A DNA stretch of 51,901 nucleotides from an uncultured Micromonospora sp. (GTDB lineage Bacteria; Actinomycetota; Actinomycetes; Mycobacteriales; Micromonosporaceae): contig CALGAM010000009.1 in assembly GCA_937951935.1 (NCBI GenBank), positions 1 to 51,901 on the forward strand. Direction: 5' to 3'. A program made the translations under genes and the position numbers. Within the stretch, counting starts at the first letter, position 1, and each line of letters starts with the position of its first letter. The notes beneath the pieces were generated by a model, which was not told where the DNA came from, ran no database searches, and was given only the letters and a program-made list of their open reading frames with translations. Positions 1-8,543 of the stretch are shown one piece after another.

Positions 1-2346
1 TCGCAGAAGATCACGGTGGACGCGAAGGGCGAGATCGCGGAGCTGAAGGACACCGTCAACACGATGGTGGACCAGCTCTCGTCGTTTGCCGACGAGGTGA
101 CGCGGGTGGCCCGGGAGGTGGGCATCGAGGGCAAGCTGGGTGGTCAGGCCCAGGTCAAGGGAGTCTCCGGCACCTGGCGCGACCTGACCGAGAACGTCAA
201 CCAGCTCGCCTCCACCCTCACCACCCAGCTTCGGGCGATCGCCCAGGTCTCCACGGCGGTGACCCGGGGCGACCTGACCCAGACGATCACCGTCGACGCC
301 CAGGGCGAGGTCGCCGAGCTGAAGGACAACATCAACCAGATGATCGTCACGCTGCGGGAGACCACCAAGAAGAACGCCGAGCAGGGGTGGCTCGACTCGA
401 ACCTGGCTCGGATCGGTGGCCTGCTCCAGGGGCAGCGGGACCCCGGCGAGGTCTGCCGGATGATCATGAGCGAGGTGACCCCGCTGGTCGACGCCCAGCT
501 CGGGGCCTTCTTCCTCACCGACACCAGCGACGAGGCCGCGATGCGGCTGCGGCTGTCCGCGTCGTACGGCTACGTGGCGCGCGACCACGACGTCACCTTC
601 GGGCCGGGCGAGGGGCTGGTCGGGCAGGTGGCCCTGAGCCGGCGGCCGATCCGGATGGGCGCGCCCCGCGACGGCAGCCTGACGCTCCGTTCCGGGCTGG
701 CCGCCACGCCCCCGGCCGACCTGGTCGTGCTGCCGATCCTCTTCGAGGGCGAGCTGCTCGGCGTCATCGAGTTCGCCAGCGTCTCCCCCTTCTCCGACCT
801 GCACCTGTCGTTCCTGGAGCGGCTGGTCTCCACCATCGGTGTCGCGCTGAACACCATCCAGGCCAACCGGCGCACCGAGGAACTCCTCGCCCAGTCCCAG
901 CGGCTCGCCCACGAGCTGCAGGAACAGTCCGCCGAGCTGCAGCGCACCAACGCCGAACTCGAGGAGAAGGCGAAGCTCCTGTCGGAGCAGAAGGGGAACA
1001 TCGAGCTCAAGAACCGTGAGATCGAACTGGCCCGGATCGGGCTGGAGGACAAGGCGCAGCAGTTGGCCCGGGCCTCGGCGTACAAGTCCGAGTTCCTGGC
1101 GAACATGAGCCACGAGCTGCGCACCCCGCTCAACTCGCTGTTGCTGCTGGCCCGGCTGCTCGCCGACAACTCGGAGCAGAACCTCACCGAGAAGCAGATC
1201 GAGTTCGCCAAGACCATCTACAGCGCCGGTTCCGACCTGCTCGCGCTGATCGACGACATCCTCGACCTGTCGAAGATCGAGGCGGGCCGGATGGACGTCA
1301 CCCCGGCGGAGGTGCGGTTCTCCGACATCCGCAGCTACGTGGAACAGGCGTTCGCGCCGCAGGCCGAGGAGAAGGGCCTGGACTTCCAGGTACGCATCTC
1401 CAAGGACCTGCCGCCGACCCTGATCACGGATCCCCAGCGTCTGCAGCAGATCCTGCGGAACCTGCTCTCCAACGCGGTCAAGTTCACCGACAATGGCGCG
1501 GTGACCCTGCGGATCGGGCCGGCGTCGGTGCCCCCGGGCGCCTTCGCCGACGTACCGGCACTCGCCACCGCCCGGCAGGTGGTGGCGTTCACCGTCATCG
1601 ACACCGGAATCGGCATCTCCGACGACAAGCTCGGGCTGATCTTCGAGGCGTTCCAGCAGGCCGACGGGACCACCAGCCGGCGGTACGGCGGCACCGGGCT
1701 CGGGCTGTCGATCAGCCGGGACCTGGCCCGCCTGATCGGCGGCACCATCACCGTCTCGTCCGCACCCGGTCAGGGGTCGACGTTCACCCTCTTCATCCCG
1801 GACGTGCTGCCGCCGGACACGATGGTCACCTCGACGTCGGCGTCCCTGCCGGCCGGCCCGAACGCCGCGCCGCCGATGCTGCGGTTCCCCACCGAGCCCG
1901 ACCGCTCGACCTCACCCGCGGCCCGGCAGCTCGACGGCGCCACCGTCCTGATCATCGACGACGACGTCCGTAACGTCTTCGCGCTGACCAGCGCTTTGGA
2001 GCTACACGGGATGACCGTGCTCTACTCGGACAACGGCAGCGACGGGATCCGGCTGCTGGCGGAGCATCCGGAGGTGGACATCGTGCTGATGGACGCGATG
2101 ATGCCCGACCAGGACGGGTACGAGACGACCCGCGCCATCCGCCGCAACCACCGATTCACCGACCTGCCGGTGGTGTTCCTGACCGCCAAGGCGATGCCCG
2201 GAGACCGGGAGTCGGCGTTGGCCGCCGGGGCGAGTGACTACATCACCAAGCCGGTCGACCTGGACGAGCTGATCGAGTTGATGGCGGCCTGGGTGCACGG
2301 GGAGGGTCGCACCGTCGACCGGGCTGACGGGGGGGAGAACCAGTGA
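1..2346 (+). CDS. Multi-HAMP hybrid sensor histidine kinase (5' end outside window)
   Basis: The reading frame is open from base 1, so the gene starts upstream and only its last ~781 codons are here. In order: at least two HAMP repeats (ITVDAKGEIAELKDTVN and ITVDAQGEVAELKDN), a GAF domain (about residues 130-280), a coiled coil, HisKA with phospho-accepting His in SHELRTPLNS (His codon 1111-1113), HATPase_c (GTGLGLSISRDLARLIGG) and a receiver domain with phospho-acceptor Asp in VLMDAMMPDQDG (codon 2092-2094). Poly-HAMP hybrid kinases of this type usually sense osmotic or envelope stress in the cytoplasm; no membrane segment is visible in the part present. It overlaps the next response regulator by 4 bp, so the two are translationally coupled and probably form one phosphorelay. 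The stimulus is unknown. Confidence 0.93.
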   Translation, partial: SQKITVDAKGEIAELKDTVNTMVDQLSSFADEVTRVAREVGIEGKLGGQAQVKGVSGTWRDLTENVNQLASTLTTQLRAIAQVSTAVTRGDLTQTITVDAQGEVAELKDNINQMIVTLRETTKKNAEQGWLDSNLARIGGLLQGQRDPGEVCRMIMSEVTPLVDAQLGAFFLTDTSDEAAMRLRLSASYGYVARDHDVTFGPGEGLVGQVALSRRPIRMGAPRDGSLTLRSGLAATPPADLVVLPILFEGELLGVIEFASVSPFSDLHLSFLERLVSTIGVALNTIQANRRTEELLAQSQRLAHELQEQSAELQRTNAELEEKAKLLSEQKGNIELKNREIELARIGLEDKAQQLARASAYKSEFLANMSHELRTPLNSLLLLARLLADNSEQNLTEKQIEFAKTIYSAGSDLLALIDDILDLSKIEAGRMDVTPAEVRFSDIRSYVEQAFAPQAEEKGLDFQVRISKDLPPTLITDPQRLQQILRNLLSNAVKFTDNGAVTLRIGPASVPPGAFADVPALATARQVVAFTVIDTGIGISDDKLGLIFEAFQQADGTTSRRYGGTGLGLSISRDLARLIGGTITVSSAPGQGSTFTLFIPDVLPPDTMVTSTSASLPAGPNAAPPMLRFPTEPDRSTSPAARQLDGATVLIIDDDVRNVFALTSALELHGMTVLYSDNGSDGIRLLAEHPEVDIVLMDAMMPDQDGYETTRAIRRNHRFTDLPVVFLTAKAMPGDRESALAAGASDYITKPVDLDELIELMAAWVHGEGRTVDRADGGENQ

Positions 2347-2897
2347 CCGAGCTAGCCAAGGCCCTGCTGGTCGACGACCGGCGGGAGAACCTGATGGCGC
2401 TGGAGGCGATCCTGCAGGGTCTGCCGGTCCAGCCGGTGGCGGTGGAGAGCGGGGAGGCCGCGCTCAAGCAGCTCCTGGTGGAGGACTTCGCGGTCATCCT
2501 CCTGGACGCCCAGATGCCGGAGATGGACGGATTCGAGACCGCCAGTCACATCAAGCGGCGGGAGCGCACCCGACACGTGCCGATCATCTTCCTCACCGCG
2601 GCCGACCGGGACGCCCAGCTCGCCCTGCGCGGGTACGCGGTCGGCGCGGTCGACTATCTGACGAAGCCCTTCGACCCGTGGGTGCTGCGGGCGAAGGTCT
2701 CGGTCTTCGTCGACCTGTGGGTGAAGACCCGGCAGCTTGCCGCGCAGTCGGAGCTGATCCGGGAGCGGGAGGCCCAGTGGCGGGGGCTGACCGAGGCCGT
2801 CGACGAGGCGGTGACGCTGCTGCGGTCGGAGGACCCGGAGGCCCGCAACCGCGCGGTACGGGTGCTGGAGCAGGCGCGCTGGGGTGCGGCGGCCTGA
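2343..2897 (+). CDS. Single-domain response regulator
   Basis: 184 aa, GTG start overlapping the kinase stop (GTGA). The receiver domain fills residues 1-125: acidic pair in LLVDDRRENL, phospho-acceptor Asp in LLDAQMPEMDG (codon 2505-2507), Thr in FLTAADRD and Lys in YLTKPFDPW. The remaining ~55 residues are charged and probably helical or coiled-coil (SELIREREAQWRGL); there is no DNA-binding or enzymatic output domain. It probably passes phosphate to, or contacts, another protein. It resembles the receiver protein that often follows actinobacterial multi-HAMP kinases. Partner is inferred from position only. Confidence 0.92.
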   Translation: MTELAKALLVDDRRENLMALEAILQGLPVQPVAVESGEAALKQLLVEDFAVILLDAQMPEMDGFETASHIKRRERTRHVPIIFLTAADRDAQLALRGYAVGAVDYLTKPFDPWVLRAKVSVFVDLWVKTRQLAAQSELIREREAQWRGLTEAVDEAVTLLRSEDPEARNRAVRVLEQARWGAAA

Positions 2898-2919
2898 CGG
2901 TGTCGGGCGACCGTGGGGG

Positions 2920-2937
2920 CACCGGTCACCACCGGTG
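2920..2937. terminator. Short hairpin between convergent genes
   Basis: CACCGGT-CACC-ACCGGTG forms a perfect 7-bp stem with a 4-nt loop, in the 41-bp gap between the stops of the response regulator and the STAS gene. It could act as a terminator in both directions. No T-run follows, which is usual in such GC-rich genomes. Confidence 0.4.
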
Positions 2938-2938
2938 A

Positions 2939-3274
2939 TCAGCCGGCCCGCTGTCGGTTGCGGATCATCAGGGCGGAGCGGAGCCCGGTGATGTCGAGCA
3001 CCCGGAGCAGGAAGTCACCGACATTGGTCAGCACCAGCAGTCGCTGGGCGTGGCTCGCCTTCCGGCTCAGCACCACCAGGGTGCCGAGCCCCTGTGAGTC
3101 GCAGAAGGTGACGTCGGCCAGGTCGAGAACGATCCGGGACGGTGAATCGGTGAGGACCTCGTTGACGATGCTGGACAGCTTGCCGGCGGTCAGCATGTCG
3201 ATCTCTCCGGCGAGGCGAAGGGTCACCTCGTCGGCGTTTCGCTGGACCTCGATCGTCAGCTCCGCACGGTTCAC
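2939..3274 (-). CDS. STAS-domain anti-sigma factor antagonist
   Basis: 111 aa, GTG start. A single STAS domain of SpoIIAA/RsbV type spans nearly the whole protein; LRLAGEIDMLTAGKL and VLDLADVTFCDSQGLG hold the two family signatures, with Ser in DSQG at the usual phosphorylation site. Such proteins bind anti-sigma kinases of RsbW type and release a sigma factor when unphosphorylated. No RsbW or sigma gene lies beside it. It sits tail to tail with the kinase/response-regulator pair, so a link with that phosphorelay is possible but only inferred. Confidence 0.9.
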   Translation of the reverse strand: MNRAELTIEVQRNADEVTLRLAGEIDMLTAGKLSSIVNEVLTDSPSRIVLDLADVTFCDSQGLGTLVVLSRKASHAQRLLVLTNVGDFLLRVLDITGLRSALMIRNRQRAG

Positions 3275-3472
3275 CCGATCAGCCTAACGCGGTCTCGCCC
3301 GTCCGGCCCGGTGGTGATCCGGGCCCACCGGCGGCGACGTCCGTCGGGTTCGTCGGCCGGTCCCTGCCGCCGCCGACGCCGGCTCTGTCCAGGTCACCGC
3401 CGAGTGACCAGGGCGACCAGGTCAGGGGTGGCTGCCGACGGGTCAGGTGGCGCTGACAGAATGGCGAGCACC

Positions 3473-4810
3473 GTGAGCGAGACGAACTCCGCCGCCCCCG
3501 GCCGGTACCCGGCCGAGGCCCCGGCCTCCCAGGCTCTGTTCGACCGCGCCCGCGCCCTCGTGCCGGGCGGGGTGAACTCGCCCGTCCGCGCCTTCCGCGC
3601 CGTGGGCGGCACCCCCCGGTTCATGGTCCGGGGCAGCGGTCCCTGGCTCTTCGACGCCGACGGAAGGCGCTACGTCGACCTGGTCTGCTCGTGGGGGCCA
3701 CTGATCCTCGGGCACGCCCACCCCGAGGTCGTCGCGGCGGTGCAGGCCGCCGCCGCCTCCGGCACCAGCTTCGGCACCCCCACCGAGGGCGAGGTCGAGC
3801 TGGCCGCGGAGATCGTTGCCCGGACCCCTGTCGAACAGGTACGTCTGGTCAACTCCGGGACCGAGGCGACGATGTCGGCGATCCGCCTCGCCCGGGGCCA
3901 CACCGGTCGCAGCAAGATCGTCAAGTTCGCCGGCTGCTACCACGGCCACGTCGACGCCCTGCTCGCGTCGGCCGGATCCGGGGTCGCCACCCTCGCCCTG
4001 CCCGACTCGCCCGGGGTCACCGGCGCGGCGGCGGGCGAGACGATCGTGCTGCCGTACAACGACGTGGCCGCGGTCGAGGCGGCGTTCGCCGCTGCCGGGT
4101 CGGACATCGCGGCGATCATCACCGAGGCGGCGCCCGGCAACATGGGTGTGGTGGCCCCGCGGCCCGGTTTCAACAGCGCGCTGGCCCGGATCGCCCACGA
4201 GCACGGCGCACTGCTGATCGTCGACGAGGTGATGACCGGTTTCCGGGTCTCCCGGAGCGGCTGGGCGGGGCTCGACCCGGTCGACGCCGACCTGTTCACC
4301 TTCGGCAAGGTCATGGGAGGCGGGCTCCCCGCCGCGGCGTTCGGCGGCCGTACCGAGATCATGGCCCGGCTCGCCCCGGCCGGGCCGGTCTACCAGGCGG
4401 GCACGCTCTCGGGCAACCCACTCGCCTGTGCCGCCGGGCTGACCACGCTGCGGCTGGCCGACGAGGCGGTCTACCGTCGGCTCGACGAGACCGCCGCCAC
4501 GGTGGGTCGGCTGGCCAGCGAGGCACTGACCGCCGCCGGGGTGCCGCACCGGCTGTCGTACGCCGGGAACATGTTCTCGATCTTCTTCACCGACGCCGAG
4601 GTGGTCGACTACGCGACCGCGCGCGGTCAGGACGTCGCGGCGTTCAGGGCGTTCTTCCACGCGATGCTGGCCGGCGGGGTCTACCTGCCGCCGAGCGCGT
4701 TCGAGGCGTGGTTCGTGTCGACGGCGTGGGACGACGCCGCCCTGGAGCAGTACGCGGCGGCACTGCCCGCCGCCGCGCGGGCTGCCGCGGCGGCGGGTCG
4801 TGGGGAGTAG
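3473..4810 (+). CDS. hemL: Glutamate-1-semialdehyde 2,1-aminomutase
   Basis: 445 aa from the GTG at 3473. PLP-dependent class III aminotransferase fold: it isomerises glutamate-1-semialdehyde to 5-aminolevulinate, the C5 route to haem, in the cytosol. Visible hallmarks are GGVNSPVRAFRAVGG near the start, SGTEATMSAIRLAR, the Asp of IVDEVMTGFR and the PLP-binding Lys in TFGKVMGGGLP. An in-frame ATG at 3461 is an alternative start, but it lies inside a CAGAAT -10-like hexamer (3457-3462), which favours GTG 3473 with almost no leader. The histidine-phosphatase gene follows 9 bp downstream, and the cytochrome c maturation genes after that suggest a haem-related operon. Confidence 0.95.
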   Translation: MSETNSAAPGRYPAEAPASQALFDRARALVPGGVNSPVRAFRAVGGTPRFMVRGSGPWLFDADGRRYVDLVCSWGPLILGHAHPEVVAAVQAAAASGTSFGTPTEGEVELAAEIVARTPVEQVRLVNSGTEATMSAIRLARGHTGRSKIVKFAGCYHGHVDALLASAGSGVATLALPDSPGVTGAAAGETIVLPYNDVAAVEAAFAAAGSDIAAIITEAAPGNMGVVAPRPGFNSALARIAHEHGALLIVDEVMTGFRVSRSGWAGLDPVDADLFTFGKVMGGGLPAAAFGGRTEIMARLAPAGPVYQAGTLSGNPLACAAGLTTLRLADEAVYRRLDETAATVGRLASEALTAAGVPHRLSYAGNMFSIFFTDAEVVDYATARGQDVAAFRAFFHAMLAGGVYLPPSAFEAWFVSTAWDDAALEQYAAALPAAARAAAAAGRGE

Positions 4811-4819
4811 AGGGCTGGC

Positions 4820-5467
4820 ATGACCAAGACCGTGGTGCACGTGCTCCGGCACGGTGAGGTACACAACCCGGACAGGATCCTCTACGGCCGGCTTCCCGGC
4901 TTCCACCTGTCCGAGCTGGGCGTGCAGATGGCGAAGGCGGCGGCGCAGGCGCTCGCCGACCGCAACATCGTGTACGTGGTGGCCAGCCCGCTGGAGCGCG
5001 CCCAGCAGACCGCCGAGCCGATCGCCGCGCAGTTCGGGCTGCCGATCGCGGTCGACGAACGCCTCATCGAGAGCAGCAACTGGTTCGAGGGCAAGCGGGT
5101 CTCGCCGGGCAACGGCTCGTTCCGCAACCCGCGCAACTGGTGGGTGCTGCGGGACCCGGTCACCCCGTCCTGGGGTGAGGCGTACCGGGCGATCGCCGAA
5201 CGGATGTTCGCGGCGCTGCACGCGGCCCGGGCCGAGGCCGAGGGACGGGAGGCGGTCTGCGTCTCGCACCAGTTGCCCATCTGGACGCTACGCCGGTACG
5301 TCGAACGCAAGCGGCTCTGGCACGACCCCCGCAAGCGGCAGTGCGGGCTGGCGAGCCTGACCTCCTTCCACTTCGAGGGCACCGAGATCGTCGGTATCGA
5401 GTACAGCGAGCCCGCGGCGCACCTGGTGGCGATGTCACCGAGCGCCCGGACGGCCAAGGGAGCCTGA
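4820..5467 (+). CDS. Histidine phosphatase family protein (phosphoglycerate mutase-like)
   Basis: 215 aa. Amino-terminal catalytic signature VLRHGEVHNPDRILYGR, with the phospho-histidine in RHG, then LSELGVQMA, SPLERAQQTAEP and the second histidine in VCVSHQLPIW. This is the branch-1 histidine phosphatase core; the substrate cannot be read from sequence. It starts 9 bp after hemL and ends 3 bp before the thioredoxin-like gene, so it is part of the hemL-ccsB transcription unit. It may act on a small phosphorylated metabolite; a link with haem or cytochrome c assembly is only contextual. Confidence 0.88.
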   Translation: MTKTVVHVLRHGEVHNPDRILYGRLPGFHLSELGVQMAKAAAQALADRNIVYVVASPLERAQQTAEPIAAQFGLPIAVDERLIESSNWFEGKRVSPGNGSFRNPRNWWVLRDPVTPSWGEAYRAIAERMFAALHAARAEAEGREAVCVSHQLPIWTLRRYVERKRLWHDPRKRQCGLASLTSFHFEGTEIVGIEYSEPAAHLVAMSPSARTAKGA

Positions 5468-5470
5468 GAC

Positions 5471-6061
5471 ATGAGCCGCCTCCGGCGTGCCGGTGTCGGT
5501 GCCCTGCTCGTCGCTGCCGCGGCGTTGGCGCCGGCCGGCTGCTCGGACGGCGGCCGCGACTGGCGGGACGGGTGCACCACCACCGCCGACGGGGTGATCG
5601 AGTGCGCCCCGGAGCACCGGCCGGCGGCGCCGGCCGTCTCCGGTGAACTGCTCAGCGGGGAGAACTACGACCTGGCGCGGGAACGCGGCCAGGTGGTGGT
5701 GCTGAACTTCTGGGGCTCCTGGTGCCCGCCGTGCCGGGCGGAGGCCGACGACCTGGAGACGACGTACCAGGCGACGAGGAGCCAGGGCGTCCGGTTTCTC
5801 GGGATCAACATCCAGGACGGCCGGGACAAGGCCAGGGCCTTCGAGGAGGCCTTCGACATCAGCTACCCGAGCCTCTTCGACCCACCGAGCCGCCTGGCAC
5901 TCGCCTTCGAGGTCCCGCCGAACTCGATCCCGGCCACCGTCGTGCTGGACCGCGAGGGCCGGATCGCGGTGGTGATCCGGCGCTCGGTCACGCAGGAGAC
6001 GCTGCAGCCGATCGTCAGCCGGATCGCCGCGGAGCAGCCGGCGCCGGGCGGGGTGGGCTGA
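5471..6061 (+). CDS. resA: TlpA/ResA-like thiol-disulfide oxidoreductase, lipoprotein
   Basis: 196 aa. A short hydrophobic signal ends in LAPAGCSDGG, a lipobox-like site, so the protein is probably anchored outside the membrane. Thioredoxin fold with redox motif WGSWCPPCRAEADDLE (CPPC) and the cis-Pro region NSIPATVVLDREGRI. ResA/CcmG-type proteins reduce the apocytochrome c CXXCH cysteines before haem attachment. The stop overlaps the ATG of ccdA by one base, and CcdA would supply its electrons across the membrane. Symbol assigned by context and family. Confidence 0.9.
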   Translation: MSRLRRAGVGALLVAAAALAPAGCSDGGRDWRDGCTTTADGVIECAPEHRPAAPAVSGELLSGENYDLARERGQVVVLNFWGSWCPPCRAEADDLETTYQATRSQGVRFLGINIQDGRDKARAFEEAFDISYPSLFDPPSRLALAFEVPPNSIPATVVLDREGRIAVVIRRSVTQETLQPIVSRIAAEQPAPGGVG

Positions 6062-6909
6062 TGGGCGAGACCTTCGCCGAACTCGCCCGCAGCGGCCCGC
6101 TGCTGCTGGCGATCGGCGTGGCGGCGCTCGCCGGTCTGGTGAGTTTCCTCTCCCCGTGCGTGCTGCCCCTGGTCCCCGGCTACCTGTCGTACGTGACCGG
6201 GCTGTCCGGCAGCGAGTGGGAGCGGCGCGGGGCGGCGGCGGGGACGGAGCCCGGACCGGCCGCCGGTACCGCCGGTGGCGGCGGCACCGGCGGGGTGGTG
6301 GCGGCGACCCGCGTGACGTCCCGGCCGGTGGTCTGGGGTCGGGTCCTCGCCGGCACGCTGCTGTTCATCGCCGGGTTCACCGCCGTCTTCACCCTCACCG
6401 CGGTGTTGGTCACCGCACTCGGCCAGGCACTCTTCGCGCAGAAGCGACCGTTGGAGATCGTCATCGGCGCGGTGATCATCCTGCTGGGCCTGTCCTACCT
6501 CGGGCTGGTTCCCGGGATGCAGCGCGAGTTCCGGATCCGGCGACTGCCGGCGGCCGGCCTGCTCGGCGCCCCGGTCTTCGGCGCGGTCTTCGCGCTCTCC
6601 TGGGTACCCTGCGTCGGGCCGACCCTGGGTGCGGTCCTCGGCATGGGTACGGCGAGCGGACAGGCCGACCGGGCGGCGGTGCTCGCCGTCGCGTACTGCC
6701 TCGGCCTCGGGCTGCCGTTCGTCGCCTTCGGGCTCGGCTTTCACCGGCTGCTCGGACTCTTCCGGGCGATCCGCCGCAACAGCCGCTGGGTGACCCGGAT
6801 CGGTGGTGCCCTGCTGATCGCGATCGGTCTCGCCCTGGTCACCGGCGGTTGGCAGCAGGTGGTCATCTGGCTGCAGACCACGGTCGGGGTGGGTGAGGTG
6901 AGCATCTGA
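6061..6909 (+). CDS. ccdA: Cytochrome c biogenesis protein CcdA
   Basis: 282 aa, start ATG at 6061 overlapping the previous stop by one base. About six membrane helices. The two redox cysteines lie in SFLSPCVLPLVPGYLSYVTG and LSWVPCVGPTLGAVLG, as in the CcdA/DsbD transmembrane domain. It moves reducing equivalents from cytoplasmic thioredoxin to the extracytoplasmic ResA-like protein. A Gly/Ala-rich loop (about residues 55-85) separates the first two helices and is longer than usual. Its stop overlaps the start of resB by one base. Confidence 0.94.
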   Translation: MGETFAELARSGPLLLAIGVAALAGLVSFLSPCVLPLVPGYLSYVTGLSGSEWERRGAAAGTEPGPAAGTAGGGGTGGVVAATRVTSRPVVWGRVLAGTLLFIAGFTAVFTLTAVLVTALGQALFAQKRPLEIVIGAVIILLGLSYLGLVPGMQREFRIRRLPAAGLLGAPVFGAVFALSWVPCVGPTLGAVLGMGTASGQADRAAVLAVAYCLGLGLPFVAFGLGFHRLLGLFRAIRRNSRWVTRIGGALLIAIGLALVTGGWQQVVIWLQTTVGVGEVSI

Positions 6910-8543
6910 TGCCGGCACCGAACGAGCAGACCGTCGCCGAGCCGACGGTGGTGGAGGCCGCCGACACCCCGGGCCGCCCACCCCGCCGTACGCCGTCCCC
7001 GCTGGCCCTGCTGCGCAACTCGTGGCGGCAGCTCACCAGCATGCGCACCGCGCTGATCCTGCTGTTCCTGCTCGCGGTCGCCGCGGTCCCGGGCTCGCTG
7101 CTGCCGCAGCGCGACGTCAACATCGACGACGTCGACGGCTTCCGGCGCGAGCACCCGGACCTCTTCCCGATCCTCGACCGGCTCGGCGGCTTCGACGTGT
7201 ACGCCTCGCCGTGGTTCGCGGCGATCTACCTTCTGCTCTTCACCTCGCTGGTCGGCTGCATCGTGCCGCGGTTGCGCGACCACGTCCGGGCGCTGCGTGC
7301 CGTACCGCCGGCGGCGCCGAGGCGGCTGGACCGGCTGCCGCGGCACGCGGTGCTCTCCGGGCACGACGGCGACCTGACCGCGATCGCCGCGATGCTGCGC
7401 AGGCGGCGCTGGCGGGTGGTCGTGCGCGACGGCGAGGTGGCGGCGGAGAAGGGCCACCTCAAGGAGACCGGCAACCTGCTCTTCCACCTCTCGCTGGTCG
7501 GGGTGCTGCTCGGGGTCGCCCTCGGCGCCTCGTACGGCTGGCACGGCAACCGACTGCTGATCGCCGGCCCGGACCAGGCGTTCTGCAACACGGTGCAGCA
7601 GTTCAGCGAGTCGAAGCTCGGCCAGCGGGTGGACGACGGCGACCTGCCGCGGTTCTGCCTGGAGTTGACCGACTTCGAGGCGACGTTCCTTCCCTCGGGG
7701 CAACCGGAGTCGTTCCGCGCCCGGGTCCGGGTCGAGCCGTGGGGGCGGGCGGCGTACCCGGCGAGTTTCTCGGTGAACGACCCGCTGCGGCTGGACGGGG
7801 CGAACGTCTACCTGCTGGGGCACGGCTACGCGCCGGTCCTGCGCTACACCGACCGCCACGGCAGGTCGCAGGTCAGCGTACAGGCGTTCCTCAGTGTCGA
7901 CGGCAACCTGACCAGCGAGGGCGCGGCCTTCTTCCCGGACGTCAACATCGACCCGGCGACCGGCAGCCGCGACCCGAACCTGCAGGTCGCCTTCGAGGGT
8001 CTGTACTTCCCGACGACCCCGGAGGACGGGCCGGCGATCCGCTCGGTGCACCCGGAGGAGCGGGCACCCGGGCTGTTCCTGCGGGCGTACCGGGGCAACC
8101 TCGGACTGGACGCGGGGATTCCCGGCTCGGTCTACGCGATCGACCAGCGCCAGGTGGCCAACGGCCGGCTGAAGCAGGTCGGCGACGGCAAGCTGCTGCG
8201 GCCGGGCGAGAGCTGGACCCTCGACGACGGTACGACGCTGGAGTTCCTCGGTACCCGGAAGTACATCACCCTCACGGTCCGCCACGACCCGGGCGAGCCC
8301 GTCGTGCTGGCCAGCGCGGCGCTGCTGCTCGTCGGGCTGATGCCCGCGCTGTTCGTCCGCCGCCGTCGGGTGTGGTTCCGGGTGGTTCCGGCACCCGCCG
8401 GAGCATCCACGACGGGTCGTAGTAGTTTGGTGGAGGTCGGTGGCCTGCCCCGCACCGACTACCCCGGCTTCGCCGAGGAGTTCGACCAACTCGTCGCCGC
8501 GGCCACCGTGCCGCCGGTGCTGAGGAAAGAGGAGACCAACTGA
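6909..8543 (+). CDS. resB: Cytochrome c biogenesis protein ResB (Ccs1)
   Basis: 544 aa. Membrane helices near residues 40-60, 98-120, 197-215 and close to the carboxy terminus (VLASAALLLVGLMPALFV), with a large extracytoplasmic domain between the last two, as in ResB/Ccs1. With CcsB it forms the System II haem lyase that carries haem across the membrane and attaches it to apocytochrome c. The amino-terminal SLLPQRDVNIDDVDGF and central EKGHLKETGNLLFHLSL are family-typical. It overlaps both neighbours by one base, so expression is tightly coupled. Confidence 0.94.
   Translation: MPAPNEQTVAEPTVVEAADTPGRPPRRTPSPLALLRNSWRQLTSMRTALILLFLLAVAAVPGSLLPQRDVNIDDVDGFRREHPDLFPILDRLGGFDVYASPWFAAIYLLLFTSLVGCIVPRLRDHVRALRAVPPAAPRRLDRLPRHAVLSGHDGDLTAIAAMLRRRRWRVVVRDGEVAAEKGHLKETGNLLFHLSLVGVLLGVALGASYGWHGNRLLIAGPDQAFCNTVQQFSESKLGQRVDDGDLPRFCLELTDFEATFLPSGQPESFRARVRVEPWGRAAYPASFSVNDPLRLDGANVYLLGHGYAPVLRYTDRHGRSQVSVQAFLSVDGNLTSEGAAFFPDVNIDPATGSRDPNLQVAFEGLYFPTTPEDGPAIRSVHPEERAPGLFLRAYRGNLGLDAGIPGSVYAIDQRQVANGRLKQVGDGKLLRPGESWTLDDGTTLEFLGTRKYITLTVRHDPGEPVVLASAALLLVGLMPALFVRRRRVWFRVVPAPAGASTTGRSSLVEVGGLPRTDYPGFAEEFDQLVAAATVPPVLRKEETN

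Noticed and set aside
3443..5269. 608-codon minus-strand open frame over hemL and the phosphatase gene
   Set aside because: It is antisense to two well-matched genes, is full of Arg/Gly/Asp/His as expected from high-GC complementary frames, and shows no domain.
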